DNA from: Tianweitania aestuarii
GTDB taxonomy: Bacteria; Pseudomonadota; Alphaproteobacteria; Rhizobiales; Rhizobiaceae
Direction: 5' to 3'
NCBI RefSeq assembly: GCF_018457165.1
Contig: NZ_JAFMNX010000001.1
Coordinates: 1,116,001-1,180,000 of the forward strand
Length of the DNA stretch: 64,000 bases
The position numbers were made by a program, and so were the translations under genes. The notes beneath the pieces are model-generated. The model saw only the letters and a list, made by a program, of their open reading frames with translations, was not told the DNA's origin and ran no database searches. Positions 18,095 to 26,733 of this stretch are shown piece after piece (positions within the stretch are counted from its first letter, which is position 1; each line of letters begins with the position of its first letter).

Positions 18095-20449
18095 CTAGGC
18101 GTACTGCTTTTCAGCCATGGGAGCGACATCCAGCCGTTCAGGCTTGCCGATCAGGTAGCCTTGCACGTCGTCGCATCCAAGGCGGCGCACGAGATCAAGC
18201 TGGTCCTGTGTTTCCACACCCTCTGCGAGTGTCGGCACGTGCATATCCCGTCCGAGCTGCGTAATGGCCCTGAGAACGGCCATGGCGTGACTGTCGGTCA
18301 GCGCGGCGGCAACGAAGCTCCGGTCGATCTTGATGCGATCAATGGGGAAGTCTCGCAGATGGGCAAACGACGAATAACCCGTGCCGAAATCATCCATGGC
18401 GACCTTGATGCCGAGGGCTCTCAGTTCAACAAGAATGTGGGCCAGAGCTTTGCCGTCGGTCACCAAAGCCGTCTCCGTCAGCTCCACTTCCAACCGGTGT
18501 GGCGATAGTCCGCTTTCTGCGAGTGCGGTCGCGATACAGCCGGTCAGGGAGGGCGACTTGAACTGCACGGGAGAAATGTTGACGGCAACGCTCTGATCGT
18601 CAGCCCAGGACGCGGCTTCGCGGCACGCTTCCTCTAGTACCCACTGGCCGATCGCCAGAATCTGTCCGGTCTCTTCCGCCAGCGGAATGAAGTCGACCGG
18701 CGAAACAGAACCGCGGATCGGATGATTCCAGCGGATCAAGGCTTCGTAGCCTACGATGCGATCGTCGTTGAGCGAGAGGATGGGCTGATAGGCGAGGTGG
18801 AACTGCCGCTGCTCGATGGCAACGTCGATGTCCTGCTCGAGCTGGCGACGGGCTGCAATCTGCTCGATCATGCCCGGTTGATAACAAACAGCCTGACCGC
18901 GCCCGGCATGTTTGGCCTGGTAGAGCGCGAGATCGGCACGCTGCATCAACTCGTTGACGTCTTGTGCGTCGTCGGTGCAGCACATGCCGATGCTGCAGCC
19001 GATCGATATGGTGAAGTCCTGAATGAAGAAGGGCTGGCTCATGGCATCGACGATGTTGTTCGCCACGGCCATGGAAAGATCGAAGTCGCCATAAACCAGA
19101 ACGGCCAGTTCATCGCCGCCGTAGCGCGCGACGAAATCGTTGTCCCCCGTCACGTTGCGAATCCGGTCGGCGACAGCCACCAGAAGCTGGTCGCCGACGG
19201 AATGTCCGAACGTGTCGTTGACGGCCTTGAAGCGATCCAGGTCAACCAGCAGCAGCTTGTAAAGGCGCTTGGGCGCGAAACCTTCTTCCATCCGTTGCTG
19301 CAGCGCATGGCGGTTTGCCAGTGCGGTGAGGGGATCATGATAGGCCATGTGCTCGATGCGCAGCTGTGCCTTTCGCTCCACGGTCTTGTCGTCGAAGGTC
19401 AGGACGATACCACCTTGGACGGGGCCGCTGACGACCTCCAGAAGCCGCTCATCTGAAAAGCGGTACTCGAACGTCTCGGAATGCGAGAGCCTCATGATGC
19501 TCTTCATGCGCTGCGTGATGCGTTGGTTTTCTTCCTTGCTCCAGCGGTTGCTTTCCGAAACGCGCATAATCAGCTCTGGCACACTCATGCCGCGATAGAT
19601 CACGCCCTTGCCGATGCCGAACAGCTGAAGAAAGCGATCGTTGAACAAGCGCAGGCGATGATCTTCGCCGATGAACAACAGGCCGTTCGACATGTTGTCG
19701 AGGGCGGTCGCCAGGATCGACGTGTGTGCCTGTTCCTGAAGGCGAAGACGCTTGGATGCCGTCAGGGACGCCATGGCTCCAGCAAACAGGACGAGCGATG
19801 CGCCGCCTGTGAGGAAGCCCAGGATCTGATCGATCTGCCTGATCGTCTGGAAGCCCGGCAACTGTGTCAGCGTCACGCCGGATGTGGAGATGAAATGGGT
19901 GGCGCAAACGCCACTCGTAAACAGAAGCGTCTTGATCAGGCGCGTTTGATACCGGCCGGTAATGGCCATGGCAGCTGCATAACAGGCCGCCCCTAAAACG
20001 CAGCCGACTACGGCAGCGGGCAGAGACTGTGTTTGCAGGCAGCCAACGATGGCTGCCATGCCCGTGAAGTGCATGGCGCCGACGCCGAGGCCAGCGCCCG
20101 CGCCGAGCGCGATCCGAACCGGTTGTTGTGTAAAGAAGACAGTTGCGGTCAGGGGCACGCCGACGGCGAGAACGCTGATGCCCATGGAAAGCAGCGTCCA
20201 GTGCAGGTCGTAGAACATCGCAAGATCGGCGCGGTAGCCGAGCATGGCGAGAAAGTGGGTTGTCCAAACCGTGACGCCCGCGACAATGGCCGTGGCAGCC
20301 AGCCACCAGAACCGGTCATTGCTGCGTGTACGCCGGGACTGACGCAGAAGGCCGACGAGGAGCCACGAACCGATAAGGCAGATGAGAATGGCGCCGGCCA
20401 CAAGTCCGGGCGCGTAATCGGCTGCTAGTCGCGAAATAAAACCGTACAC
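18095..20449 (-). CDS. MHYT-PAS-GGDEF-EAL cyclic-di-GMP protein
   Basis: A 784-residue membrane sensor. The N-terminal 250 residues contain seven predicted helices and three MHYT-type motifs (WTTHF, GAMHFTGM, CATHF), thought to bind copper and sense O2, CO or NO. A PAS-like segment follows (NMSNGLLFIGEDHRLRLFN). The GGDEF domain has RYGGDEL near residue 440, an accepted active variant. The EAL domain keeps YEALIRW near residue 568 and MDDFGTGYSS, so phosphodiesterase activity is plausible. The protein may thus make or break cyclic-di-GMP in response to a gas or redox signal. Confidence 0.93.
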   Translation of the reverse strand: MYGFISRLAADYAPGLVAGAILICLIGSWLLVGLLRQSRRTRSNDRFWWLAATAIVAGVTVWTTHFLAMLGYRADLAMFYDLHWTLLSMGISVLAVGVPLTATVFFTQQPVRIALGAGAGLGVGAMHFTGMAAIVGCLQTQSLPAAVVGCVLGAACYAAAMAITGRYQTRLIKTLLFTSGVCATHFISTSGVTLTQLPGFQTIRQIDQILGFLTGGASLVLFAGAMASLTASKRLRLQEQAHTSILATALDNMSNGLLFIGEDHRLRLFNDRFLQLFGIGKGVIYRGMSVPELIMRVSESNRWSKEENQRITQRMKSIMRLSHSETFEYRFSDERLLEVVSGPVQGGIVLTFDDKTVERKAQLRIEHMAYHDPLTALANRHALQQRMEEGFAPKRLYKLLLVDLDRFKAVNDTFGHSVGDQLLVAVADRIRNVTGDNDFVARYGGDELAVLVYGDFDLSMAVANNIVDAMSQPFFIQDFTISIGCSIGMCCTDDAQDVNELMQRADLALYQAKHAGRGQAVCYQPGMIEQIAARRQLEQDIDVAIEQRQFHLAYQPILSLNDDRIVGYEALIRWNHPIRGSVSPVDFIPLAEETGQILAIGQWVLEEACREAASWADDQSVAVNISPVQFKSPSLTGCIATALAESGLSPHRLEVELTETALVTDGKALAHILVELRALGIKVAMDDFGTGYSSFAHLRDFPIDRIKIDRSFVAAALTDSHAMAVLRAITQLGRDMHVPTLAEGVETQDQLDLVRRLGCDDVQGYLIGKPERLDVAPMAEKQYA

Positions 20450-20805
20450 AGAACAGGCCTTCAGCGCCCATCGTTTACACGGAGTCGGTCGAACCTCTTC
20501 CTTCGGCTGCGTGCCTCACCCGGTGCGAGCGCATGCGCCAGGCCTGCCTTATTTTAAGGCATGAAATGCTGAACAAAAGGAAACAGCCGAGCACGGAGCG
20601 TCAATGAAAGCAGTGAAACTTCTGCGAGTATTTTTCGTCTAATGGCGATAGGGGCGCTTTGCCGAACACGAAGCAGCTGACTTTAAGTTTATATCGCCGC
20701 ACTGATCCGAACTGCATGGGGAAAGCAGCGCTGCACACGACCCAAGCACCACGTGCGGTGATCTGGAGCAGATTATCAGTCGAGCGCTCGTGGTAGGGGA
20801 GAAGA
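20450..20805. other. Intergenic region before tRNA-Val
   Basis: These 356 bases hold the promoter region of the MHYT-GGDEF-EAL gene and the 3' flank of tRNA-Val. I see no gene, no strong hairpin with a T-run and no repeat. Open frames on the minus strand here run into the tRNA and are not coding. Confidence 0.5.
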
Positions 20806-20881
20806 TGGTGGGCGATGAGAGACTCGAACTCCCGACATCCTCGGTGTAAACGAGGCGCTCTACCAACTGAGCTAATCGCCC
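20806..20881 (-). tRNA. tRNA-Val (anticodon UAC)
   Basis: On the minus strand the sequence starts GGGCGATTAGCTCAGTTGG and folds into a standard cloverleaf of 73 bases plus an encoded CCA at 20806-20808. The anticodon stem-loop is CTCGT-TTACACC-GAG-like, with anticodon TAC. The acceptor ends GGGCGAT/ATCGCCC pair exactly. It precedes the tRNA-Asp remnant, as expected for the Val-Asp pair common in rhizobia. Confidence 0.96.
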
Positions 20882-20987
20882 TCAACATGGCCGAAAGCGG
20901 CTTGATGCCAGAGGTTCAGTCCAAGCTATAATTCAGAAGAAAGGAAATCTTCTGCTTTAAGGGTTCTGTCTAACCCTTTGACGAGAA

Positions 20988-21035
20988 TGGCGCGAGTGAC
21001 GGGGCTCGAACCCGCGACCTCCGGCGTGACAGGCC
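20988..21035 (-). repeat. Truncated tRNA-Asp (3' half), presumed prophage attL
   Basis: Read on the minus strand, the sequence from GGCCTGTCACGCCGG to CACTCGCGCCA is the 3' half of tRNA-Asp(GTC): anticodon loop CTGTCAC, variable loop, T-arm GGGTTCGAGCCCC, acceptor 3' strand, G73 and CCA. Upstream of the anticodon stem the tRNA similarity stops and phage-like sequence begins; no D-arm or acceptor 5' strand follows. Integrases often use the 3' half of a tRNA gene as attB and rebuild the tRNA at the other end of the element. The rebuilt tRNA should be to the right of base 64,000. Confidence 0.8.
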
Positions 21036-21164
21036 AGGGAAAGTTCCTGACTTTTCAAACCATGTTTCGCGTTTATCTGCGTCTGATCGGGGCGTTTAAA
21101 GCAGAAAGTTGAAACTCGCAAGAGGGACATTGACCCTTTCTGTGGACCCATGGGAAATGCCACT

Positions 21165-21569
21165 ATGAGAGTGCTTCGACATGCCCACCTGTTCGCCAGC
21201 TTGCTTGCGGTTTTTCCATCCGCAGTCATGGCTGAGAGGATGCCGATCCCATCGATTACGGATGGTGACACGATCCGCATCGGTCGCGAACGCATCCGGA
21301 TCGCCAACATCGATGCACCCGAACTGCGGAAGCCGCAATGTGATGCCGAGCGCCGCCTGGCTGCAGTAGCAAAGGCTCGTCTCGCCAAGCTGCTAGCATC
21401 GGGCAAGATCACCCTACATCGCGGCGACCCTCAAGACGGCCGATTGAAAGATCGGCATGGCAGAACCCTTGCCACCATTACAGTCGATGGTCGTGACGTC
21501 GGTGACATCCTCGTGGAAGAAGGTCTAGCGCGTCCATGGTCTGGCCGGCGGGAGCCATGGTGCCGTTGA
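21165..21569 (+). CDS. Secreted thermonuclease (SNase) family protein
   Basis: A 134-residue protein with a signal peptide (about residues 1-20, LFASLLAVFPSAVMA) followed by a staphylococcal-nuclease fold: ITDGDTIRIG, IRIANIDAPEL, DRHGRTLATITVDG and the C-terminal EEGLARPW. The conserved D, R and D residues of the calcium site are in place. It likely cleaves nucleic acid in the periplasm or outside. It is the first gene inside the presumed attL and overlaps the next ORF. Confidence 0.85.
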   Translation: MRVLRHAHLFASLLAVFPSAVMAERMPIPSITDGDTIRIGRERIRIANIDAPELRKPQCDAERRLAAVAKARLAKLLASGKITLHRGDPQDGRLKDRHGRTLATITVDGRDVGDILVEEGLARPWSGRREPWCR

Positions 21570-21910
21570 CGCTGACGGCCGGCAGAAAGCCATGGGCGCC
21601 AACCCCACGAGAGATCGATGACGACGTGTTAAAGCGTCAGCACACTGCCGTATGGGCAGCAATCGACGAAGTGGCCGCTCGACGCGGTGTCTCGGTTTCG
21701 CGCCTGTCGATCCTTGCAGGGAACGACTCTACGGCGTTCAACAAGTCCAAACGAACGCTCAAGAGTGCGCTGCGCTTCCCGGGCACAGAGACGATCGCGA
21801 GGATCCTGCACGTTGCCGGCATGACTTACTCCGACTTCGGCGCCTTGGTCGACAAGCACCTTGCTGCGGATGGTATCGATTCTACACCCGAAGCACCGGC
21901 AGATCGCTGA
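21557..21910 (+). CDS. Phage-repressor-like helix-turn-helix protein without peptidase domain
   Basis: The 117-residue product resembles the N-terminal DNA-binding domain of C2/CI-type repressors: [33 protein letters not shown] and [11 protein letters not shown] are the helix-turn-helix core. The S24 autopeptidase domain normally fused to it is missing. The start is uncertain (21536, 21557 or a GTG near 21624). Its 3' end overlaps the convergent umuC stop by 29 bases. It may regulate the neighbouring SOS genes or be a remnant of a repressor. Confidence 0.7.
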   Translation: MVPLTLTAGRKPWAPTPREIDDDVLKRQHTAVWAAIDEVAARRGVSVSRLSILAGNDSTAFNKSKRTLKSALRFPGTETIARILHVAGMTYSDFGALVDKHLAADGIDSTPEAPADR

Positions 21911-23153
21911 TCCGGGTTGTGTAGCGCGGCGTTCGCATATCCGCCTTCATGTGCCAGCGGCGATCGAACCCTTCACTAGCCAACACCAAGGTCTTTTTTC
22001 CAAAGCGATCGTTCACTTGGTCGAGCGCGTTCATCAGCTGCGCCTTGCGCGGCTTCAGCGGTTCGAACAGCATGCGGGGCGCTTCATCAGGCTTGAGCAG
22101 ATCATCGAGGATGACGCCGGCCTTGGTGAAGCCGTAAGGTTTGTCTGATCGCCAGGACGAACGAACCCCGCGCAAAGCCGCTTCAACGAGGTCGAAGGTG
22201 TTCGACGACATTGGCTTGAGCGCGAGACTTCGGCTGGCATGGCGCTGTGGTCTGTCAGGACGATGCGGATTGGTGTGATAGAAGACCGTCAGCGTGCCGG
22301 CGACAAGATCGTGGTTGCGCAGCTTCTCGGCCGCGCGTGTCGCATGCGCCGTGATGGCGCGGCACATCGTGTCGAGATCGGTGATCGGCACGCCAGGCGA
22401 GCGCGTCACAGCCATACCCTTTCGCTGCGGTTCGACATCCTCGATGTCCAGGCAGCGCACGCCCTGCAGTTCCGCAACGGTTCGCTCGAGAACCACCGTT
22501 CCCACCTTCCTCGCCAATGCCATCGGCATGTCGCGCAGATCGGAAACGGTGCGTACGCCCTGCGACGCAAGCTTGGCTTCCGTGCGCGAGCCGACGCCCC
22601 ACACTTCACCCACTTCGATCCGCCGCATGACGAAATCGGCGACACCTTTCTCCATCATGTCGCAAACGCCACCAAAGACCGGGTTTTTCTTGGCCGCATG
22701 ATTGGCCAGCTTCGCCATCGTCTTGGTTGGACCAATGCCAACACAAGTCGGGATGCCGGTGAGTGTTCGCACGGCATCGCGCATTGCCGCGGCGTGCGGC
22801 ACCATGCGGCTGCCGAAGCCGGTCATGTCAACGAAGGTTTCGTCGATTGAGTAGACTTCGAGCGAAGGCGAGAAGGCGTGCAGCGCGGCCACGACCCTTC
22901 GGCTCATGTCGCCATACAGCGTGTAGTTGGACGACAGGATCTTGATGCCGTGACGCTCAACCTTGTCGCGGAACAGGTGCACCGGCTCGCCCATCTTGAT
23001 GCCGAGGACCTTCGCTTCCTCCGAACGCGCGATTGCGCAGCCATCATTGTTAGACAGCACAACAACTGGAATGCCCAGCAGGCGCTGATCGAAGACCCGC
23101 TCACAGGACACGTAGAAATTGTTGCAATCGATCAGCGCGATCGGCTCGGGCAT
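21882..23153 (-). CDS. umuC: Translesion DNA polymerase V subunit UmuC
   Basis: The 423-residue Y-family polymerase has the palm motifs [16 protein letters not shown] and [14 protein letters not shown] with the metal-binding acidic residues, the [14 protein letters not shown] fingers segment and a C-terminal UmuC-type domain. It inserts bases opposite DNA lesions after complexing with processed UmuD. The ATG at 23153 lies four bases after the umuD stop, so the pair is one operon under the LexA box at 23596. Confidence 0.95.
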   Translation of the reverse strand: MPEPIALIDCNNFYVSCERVFDQRLLGIPVVVLSNNDGCAIARSEEAKVLGIKMGEPVHLFRDKVERHGIKILSSNYTLYGDMSRRVVAALHAFSPSLEVYSIDETFVDMTGFGSRMVPHAAAMRDAVRTLTGIPTCVGIGPTKTMAKLANHAAKKNPVFGGVCDMMEKGVADFVMRRIEVGEVWGVGSRTEAKLASQGVRTVSDLRDMPMALARKVGTVVLERTVAELQGVRCLDIEDVEPQRKGMAVTRSPGVPITDLDTMCRAITAHATRAAEKLRNHDLVAGTLTVFYHTNPHRPDRPQRHASRSLALKPMSSNTFDLVEAALRGVRSSWRSDKPYGFTKAGVILDDLLKPDEAPRMLFEPLKPRKAQLMNALDQVNDRFGKKTLVLASEGFDRRWHMKADMRTPRYTTRISDLPVLRV

Positions 23154-23157
23154 GGCT

Positions 23158-23589
23158 TTAGTCGATCGGATAACGGCGCACGACGCCGGCGACGACACCC
23201 CAAAGCTGCGTATCCTCGGTCACCTTGATCGGCTTGAAGTCACCACCCCTCGAGCGCGGCATCAGCCAGAGCTCTCCATCCCGGCGCGTCAGCTGCTTGA
23301 TCGTCACGCCACCATCCACAACGGCCACAACGATTCGTCCCGGCCGCGCCTTGCCGGCACGGTCGACGGCAACCAGGTCGCCGTCGCAGATACCTTCATC
23401 GACTAGGCTGTCGCCCGACACCCGCCACCAGAAGGTTGCAGCCTCATGGCGAACAACCCAGGCGAAAGGATCAACCGTGTCTTCCTGGTCATCGGAAGCA
23501 GGCGAGGGGAAGCCGGCAGGTACCATGATTCGCACTAAGCGATACTGGTTCCGCAACGGGTTCGAGGGGATGGTAACGGGCGACAACAT
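23158..23589 (-). CDS. umuD: UmuD, autoproteolytic partner of polymerase V
   Basis: The 143-residue product has an N-terminal arm and the S24 peptidase core. The cleavage site is A25-G26 in VPAGFPSP, the nucleophile is S61 in SGDSLVDEG and the general base is K98 in TIKQL, almost the same spacing as in E. coli UmuD (S60, K97). RecA-stimulated self-cleavage would activate it. I chose the ATG at 23589: the ATG at 23601 lies within the LexA box. No ribosome binding site fits between box and ATG, so a leaderless mRNA is possible. Confidence 0.92.
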   Translation of the reverse strand: MLSPVTIPSNPLRNQYRLVRIMVPAGFPSPASDDQEDTVDPFAWVVRHEAATFWWRVSGDSLVDEGICDGDLVAVDRAGKARPGRIVVAVVDGGVTIKQLTRRDGELWLMPRSRGGDFKPIKVTEDTQLWGVVAGVVRRYPID

Positions 23590-23595
23590 AGGCGA

Positions 23596-23610
23596 GAACA
23601 TAGCGCGAAC
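23596..23610 (-). promoter_or_regulatory. LexA (SOS) box before umuDC
   Basis: On the minus strand GTTC-GCGCTAT-GTTC matches the alphaproteobacterial LexA consensus GTTC-N7-GTTC exactly. It ends six bases before the umuD ATG. TATGTT inside it may be the -10 element, so LexA would block the promoter directly. Confidence 0.85.
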
Positions 23611-23753
23611 AAGAAGGCGCGACTAGCTGCCTTCAGGTTGCCCTTGCGGCTATGTGGACAACTGCTGCCGATGGGCCAGCGCTTAGCGAACGGCCAGCTT
23701 CATGATTTACGGTAGCCCTTGTGACGCTCGTTCATCTGCATCATCATGCGGCC

Positions 23754-24005
23754 ATGGCAGAGCAGACAAAACTTCCGAAGCTGATCGTTGTAATGGCTTT
23801 CGACCGAGACGAAGAGGGCGAGTTGCAGACGGTCTTCGGCCCGGCTGATCAGCAGAGCGAAGAGAGGGCGATCCGCATTGCCAAGGGGCTCGTTGAGAAA
23901 CACGCCGGCGTTATTGCTTGGTCTCGTGTGGCTGACGTGGCGCTCGGTGAATACGGTGAGCCGACTGTTCTTTATACCGCTGGTGCAGTGCCGGACATGG
24001 AGTGA
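23754..24005 (+). CDS. Hypothetical protein (rhizobial, accessory)
   Basis: An 83-residue acidic protein starting MAEQTKLPKLIVVMAFDRDEEGE. It has a beta-strand start (LIVVMAF), an alpha segment (ERAIRIAKGLVEKH) and a second strand region. It reads as a small cytoplasmic protein of the sort often seen in rhizobial islands; no function is known to me. I chose the ATG at 23754, since the 11 residues before it are histidine-rich and unlikely. Confidence 0.65.
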   Translation: MAEQTKLPKLIVVMAFDRDEEGELQTVFGPADQQSEERAIRIAKGLVEKHAGVIAWSRVADVALGEYGEPTVLYTAGAVPDME

Positions 24006-24324
24006 TGGTAAGCAGTACGGTCACCTTCATTTCCGAGCTGGTTCAAGCCGCGAACGAATCGATAAGCTGACGAAGTATGAGCGGGCGAGCCTATTGCGAC
24101 GCGCGGCAAACACCATCCGCGATCAATGTGAGGCTATCCTTGGCATTGATCTGGCAGCTAACGACAACAGCAAAGACCCCTGCGATGTCGTGGGCGAACT
24201 GCATGACATGGCACGCTTGATCTACTGCTTCACACCGCGAGAGGTCGCGATGAAGCTAGCAGAAGCAGCAGGTGTTATTCAAATCGGGATGACTGTTCTG
24301 CATCGAGGAGAAGTTTTGCACTAG
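23983..24324 (+). CDS. Hypothetical protein, start uncertain
   Basis: The frame carries a convincing C-terminal part: IDKLTKYERASLLRRAANTI, GIDLAANDNSKDP and LHDMARLIYCFTPREVAMKLAEAAG, which look like two helical segments. The N-terminus is unclear; a GTG at 23983 overlaps the previous gene by 23 bases. No family recognised. It runs in the same direction as the previous small gene and may be coupled to it. Confidence 0.5.
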   Translation: MQCRTWSDGKQYGHLHFRAGSSRERIDKLTKYERASLLRRAANTIRDQCEAILGIDLAANDNSKDPCDVVGELHDMARLIYCFTPREVAMKLAEAAGVIQIGMTVLHRGEVLH

Positions 24325-24344
24325 CAGCGATCTTCAGAGGCTGC

Positions 24345-24382
24345 AAAAAGCAAAACGGGCAGAACTCACATCCTGCCCGTTT
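24345..24382 (-). terminator. Terminator between the + strand gene and csbD
   Basis: AAACGGGCAG (24353-24362) and CTGCCCGTTT (24373-24382) form a perfect ten-base-pair stem. On the minus strand it is followed by TTGCTTTTTG, so it best serves csbD, and it may work in both directions. Confidence 0.8.
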
Positions 24383-24402
24383 CGAAGTTCATGCCTTAAG
24401 CT

Positions 24403-24618
24403 TTATAGCTTCCGGTGTGCTGTATCCGAGAGCTTGTCAGCGCCATCCTTTACCGCAGACTTGGCGTCGCCGACAGCCTGCTGCGTCTCGCCCTTCAACT
24501 CCTGAGCCGCACCCTCGGCCTGAAGCTTTTCATTTCCAACTGCCTTGCCGACGCCCTGCTTAACGTTGCCGATCGCTTCGTTGGTCAGGCCCGAAATTTT
24601 ATCGCTGGTGCTGCCCAT
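24403..24618 (-). CDS. CsbD family stress protein
   Basis: A 71-residue, highly charged helical protein: [22 protein letters not shown], then [23 protein letters not shown]. This repeat-like GxxK/Q pattern is the CsbD mark. CsbD proteins rise under general stress in many bacteria; the mechanism is unknown. An AGGAGATCC precedes the ATG. It is unusual cargo for a phage and suggests this left zone carries fitness genes. Confidence 0.9.
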   Translation of the reverse strand: MGSTSDKISGLTNEAIGNVKQGVGKAVGNEKLQAEGAAQELKGETQQAVGDAKSAVKDGADKLSDTAHRKL

Positions 24619-24779
24619 GTTGGATCTCCTGTAAGCTGCACTTGTTCATTCGATGCGGCAACATGCCCGCCGCGCTGCTATCAACACGCTAGAAGCGAAA
24701 TGGTTCACTATCCGCGCCTCATCCCAGATCCAGATGTGCATAAACGTCGCTTCGGATCGCCGCCGCGACAGCTTTTCAA

Positions 24780-25193
24780 CTAACGAGCCACAGCTGCCTT
24801 CAACGGCTCTGGCTTCGCACCATCAGGAAGGATCTGGCTCACACGATGCTGAACGATCTCGGCTGAGAAGGGCTTGTCGACAAACTCGGCGCCGGCCGGC
24901 AGGTCTCCTGGCTTTGGTCGCACGTGACCAGATGAAAGCAGGATGCCGATATGCGGCCAGCGCGAGCTGCACTCGCGCGCGAGCCAGAAGCCGTCACGCC
25001 CGCCAGGCATCACAACATCGCTAAAAAGCAGCTGAATGCTTTCACCGGCATGATGTAGGATTTCGATCGCTTCAGCGGCTGTGCCTGCCTGGTAGGTGCG
25101 GAAGCCGGCATCCTCTAAAATCGAAGCTGCATCCATGCGTATGAAAACGTCGTCGTCTACAACCAGGGCAAACGGCGAATAATCGTCGGACAT
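24780..25193 (-). CDS. Single-domain response regulator (REC only)
   Basis: The 137-residue protein is a receiver domain: acidic cluster VVDDDVF (residues 11-17), phosphoacceptor D59 in LLFSDVVMPGG, threonine/serine in LLSSGH, and lysine in FVDKPFS. There is no output domain. Such stand-alone receivers of the CpdR/DivK-like or FixJ-REC kind act by binding partner proteins. A cognate kinase is not in the window. Confidence 0.9.
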   Translation of the reverse strand: MSDDYSPFALVVDDDVFIRMDAASILEDAGFRTYQAGTAAEAIEILHHAGESIQLLFSDVVMPGGRDGFWLARECSSRWPHIGILLSSGHVRPKPGDLPAGAEFVDKPFSAEIVQHRVSQILPDGAKPEPLKAAVAR

Positions 25194-25380
25194 AAACCTT
25201 CATTCCTCTGATGCTGCGATGTAGCTGGCGAGGAAAAGCTGGCAACTTTGTGATGGTTCCCTGGTGCAGCCGCAAAGTAGCTATGCCGCCGACACATGCA
25301 ACTTCAACCGATTAGATACGTAACTAGCGCTCCGCAGGTCGAATTGACGACCATCCCTTGATTATCCTGCGAGGTTGATT

Positions 25381-25572
25381 GTGACACCTATTGAAGCTGC
25401 ATATGAGCGCTATCGCGCTGGAGAAATGACCTACGAAGAGTATCGCCGGATCTACGCCGACCCAGAGAACAAGAAGCGTCTTGGTCAGGTAAATGTTGCT
25501 GGACGGAGCATGTCACGCGCGGTGACCGATCGCTCGATTCTGATGCGCCGATCGGCTGCAAACACGAACTGA
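25381..25572 (+). CDS. Small hypothetical protein
   Basis: A 63-residue charged protein: MTPIEAAYERYRAGEMTYEEYRRIY, then DPENKKRLGQ. The GTG at 25381 follows GAGG by six bases, better than the TTG at 25375. It has a helical N-terminal half and a disordered tail. No family recognised. Confidence 0.5.
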   Translation: MTPIEAAYERYRAGEMTYEEYRRIYADPENKKRLGQVNVAGRSMSRAVTDRSILMRRSAANTN

Positions 25573-25740
25573 ACGGGAAATTTCAAAAAGGCCGGCACCA
25601 CTTCAGAAGAAGCGGCGTTGGCCATCACAATATGCTTCAGATTGATGCTGAAGTCAGTGGTTGCTGAACTGTGCTAGCCTGCGCATCATCCATTCATCAA
25701 GCCGCATCCGACATGCCGGTCTCAGCTTGGGCTGACTAGA

Positions 25741-25863
25741 TCAGAAGCCAAGAACCGGTCGCATGACTAGGACAAACACACCTAGCACACCGACGGAAAC
25801 TATGATCGCGATAACACTGCCGATCTTTTCTGGCAGACCATCGTCAGGCTGGAAAATCCTCAT
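25741..25863 (-). CDS. Very small membrane protein (40 residues)
   Basis: The minus-strand ORF begins MRIFQPDDGLPEKIGSV and contains one hydrophobic helix from about residue 16 to 33 (VIAIIVSVGVLGVFVLVM). The stop is at 25741. The leading DDGLPEKIG makes an ordinary soluble head. A weak GAGA stands upstream. The composition fits a real single-pass protein rather than chance. Confidence 0.45.
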   Translation of the reverse strand: MRIFQPDDGLPEKIGSVIAIIVSVGVLGVFVLVMRPVLGF

Positions 25864-26081
25864 GGCGGTGTCTCTTTCAGTCGCTGTTCAGGTACTCGGC
25901 CAAACGCCGGTTAGCCCAATCTATGCGGTCCGGTGACTAAAACAAACTAGAAGATTCGCTCAATAAAATTCGCATGCACCCAGCTTCGCTGACGGTTAGC
26001 ATTGGCAAAAGGAAGCCCGCGCTTTAAGCACGGAGTTTGTTATCTCTCCAAGGCTTTAGCCTCAATGACGAGGGCTGAAGC

Positions 26082-26429
26082 ATGAGACGATCCTCACCTG
26101 CACTCAGATTATGCGCTTTAGCGCTGCTCGCGTCGTTTTTCTGGATCGTCAATGTAGCACCGACGTTCCAGCCAGTTATTGGCTCAGCGACAGCAGATGG
26201 TGCAACGATCACCGTTGCAGCGAAAGCTGGTGGAATCTGGCTGGCTGCGGATACCCGTGGCGTAGCGAAACAAGCGCTGAAGCCGCCACTAGCAGGTCTT
26301 CCACCTCAGCAGGAAGACGTCTTCCATCCGTCGCTACAGAAGAGCCGTTCTGACTTCTCCGGTGATAACCTCTGCGGACGTTACGCTTCCGCGTATCAGG
26401 CCCGTGCTCCGCCTTCACTGCTGATCTAG
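26082..26429 (+). CDS. Possible secreted protein
   Basis: A 115-residue ORF with a convincing N-terminal signal-type segment (RLCALALLASFFWIV, residues about 9-23), then TADGATITVAAKAGG. The second half is less protein-like, so the real end could lie elsewhere or the gene may be decayed. Not recognised. Confidence 0.4.
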   Translation: MRRSSPALRLCALALLASFFWIVNVAPTFQPVIGSATADGATITVAAKAGGIWLAADTRGVAKQALKPPLAGLPPQQEDVFHPSLQKSRSDFSGDNLCGRYASAYQARAPPSLLI

Positions 26430-26503
26430 TCACTTCAACCCAAGTTATGGATGGTCGCCGAAGGTGCGGCCTTTCTCCTCATGCTCGAAGGGGATGATCC
26501 CTT

Positions 26504-26653
26504 ATGGCTACCGAAGACAAAGATCCCAAAGATCAGCAGGATCTAAAAGAATCTATGTGGAGTGTCGATTTCATCGTGCCGGTCGCCTCGACCGTAGCGA
26601 TCTTCGGCGCATTGCTCGCGATCGGCTGGAGGTTCTTACTGGGTCCGAGCTAA
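26504..26653 (+). CDS. Very small membrane protein (49 residues)
   Basis: The ORF starts MATEDKDPKDQQDLKESM, a charged head, followed by one hydrophobic helix (about residues 22-45: FIVPVASTVAIFGALLAIGW) and ends FLLGPS. It is too short for most gene finders. The charged head and single helix make a plausible inner-membrane protein; function unknown. Confidence 0.5.
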   Translation: MATEDKDPKDQQDLKESMWSVDFIVPVASTVAIFGALLAIGWRFLLGPS

Positions 26654-26733
26654 GCGATCCTCGACCGACTGGTGCCGTTGATCGAAGCGGCACCAGTTTG
26701 CCAAAGATGGAAGCACTCACTGCAGGAGTGATG

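Noticed and set aside
20601-20888. Minus-strand ORFs over tRNA-Val
   Set aside because: They run across the tRNA gene.
20957-21412. Minus-strand ORFs over the tRNA-Asp remnant and nuclease gene
   Set aside because: They translate tRNA sequence and the antisense of the nuclease.
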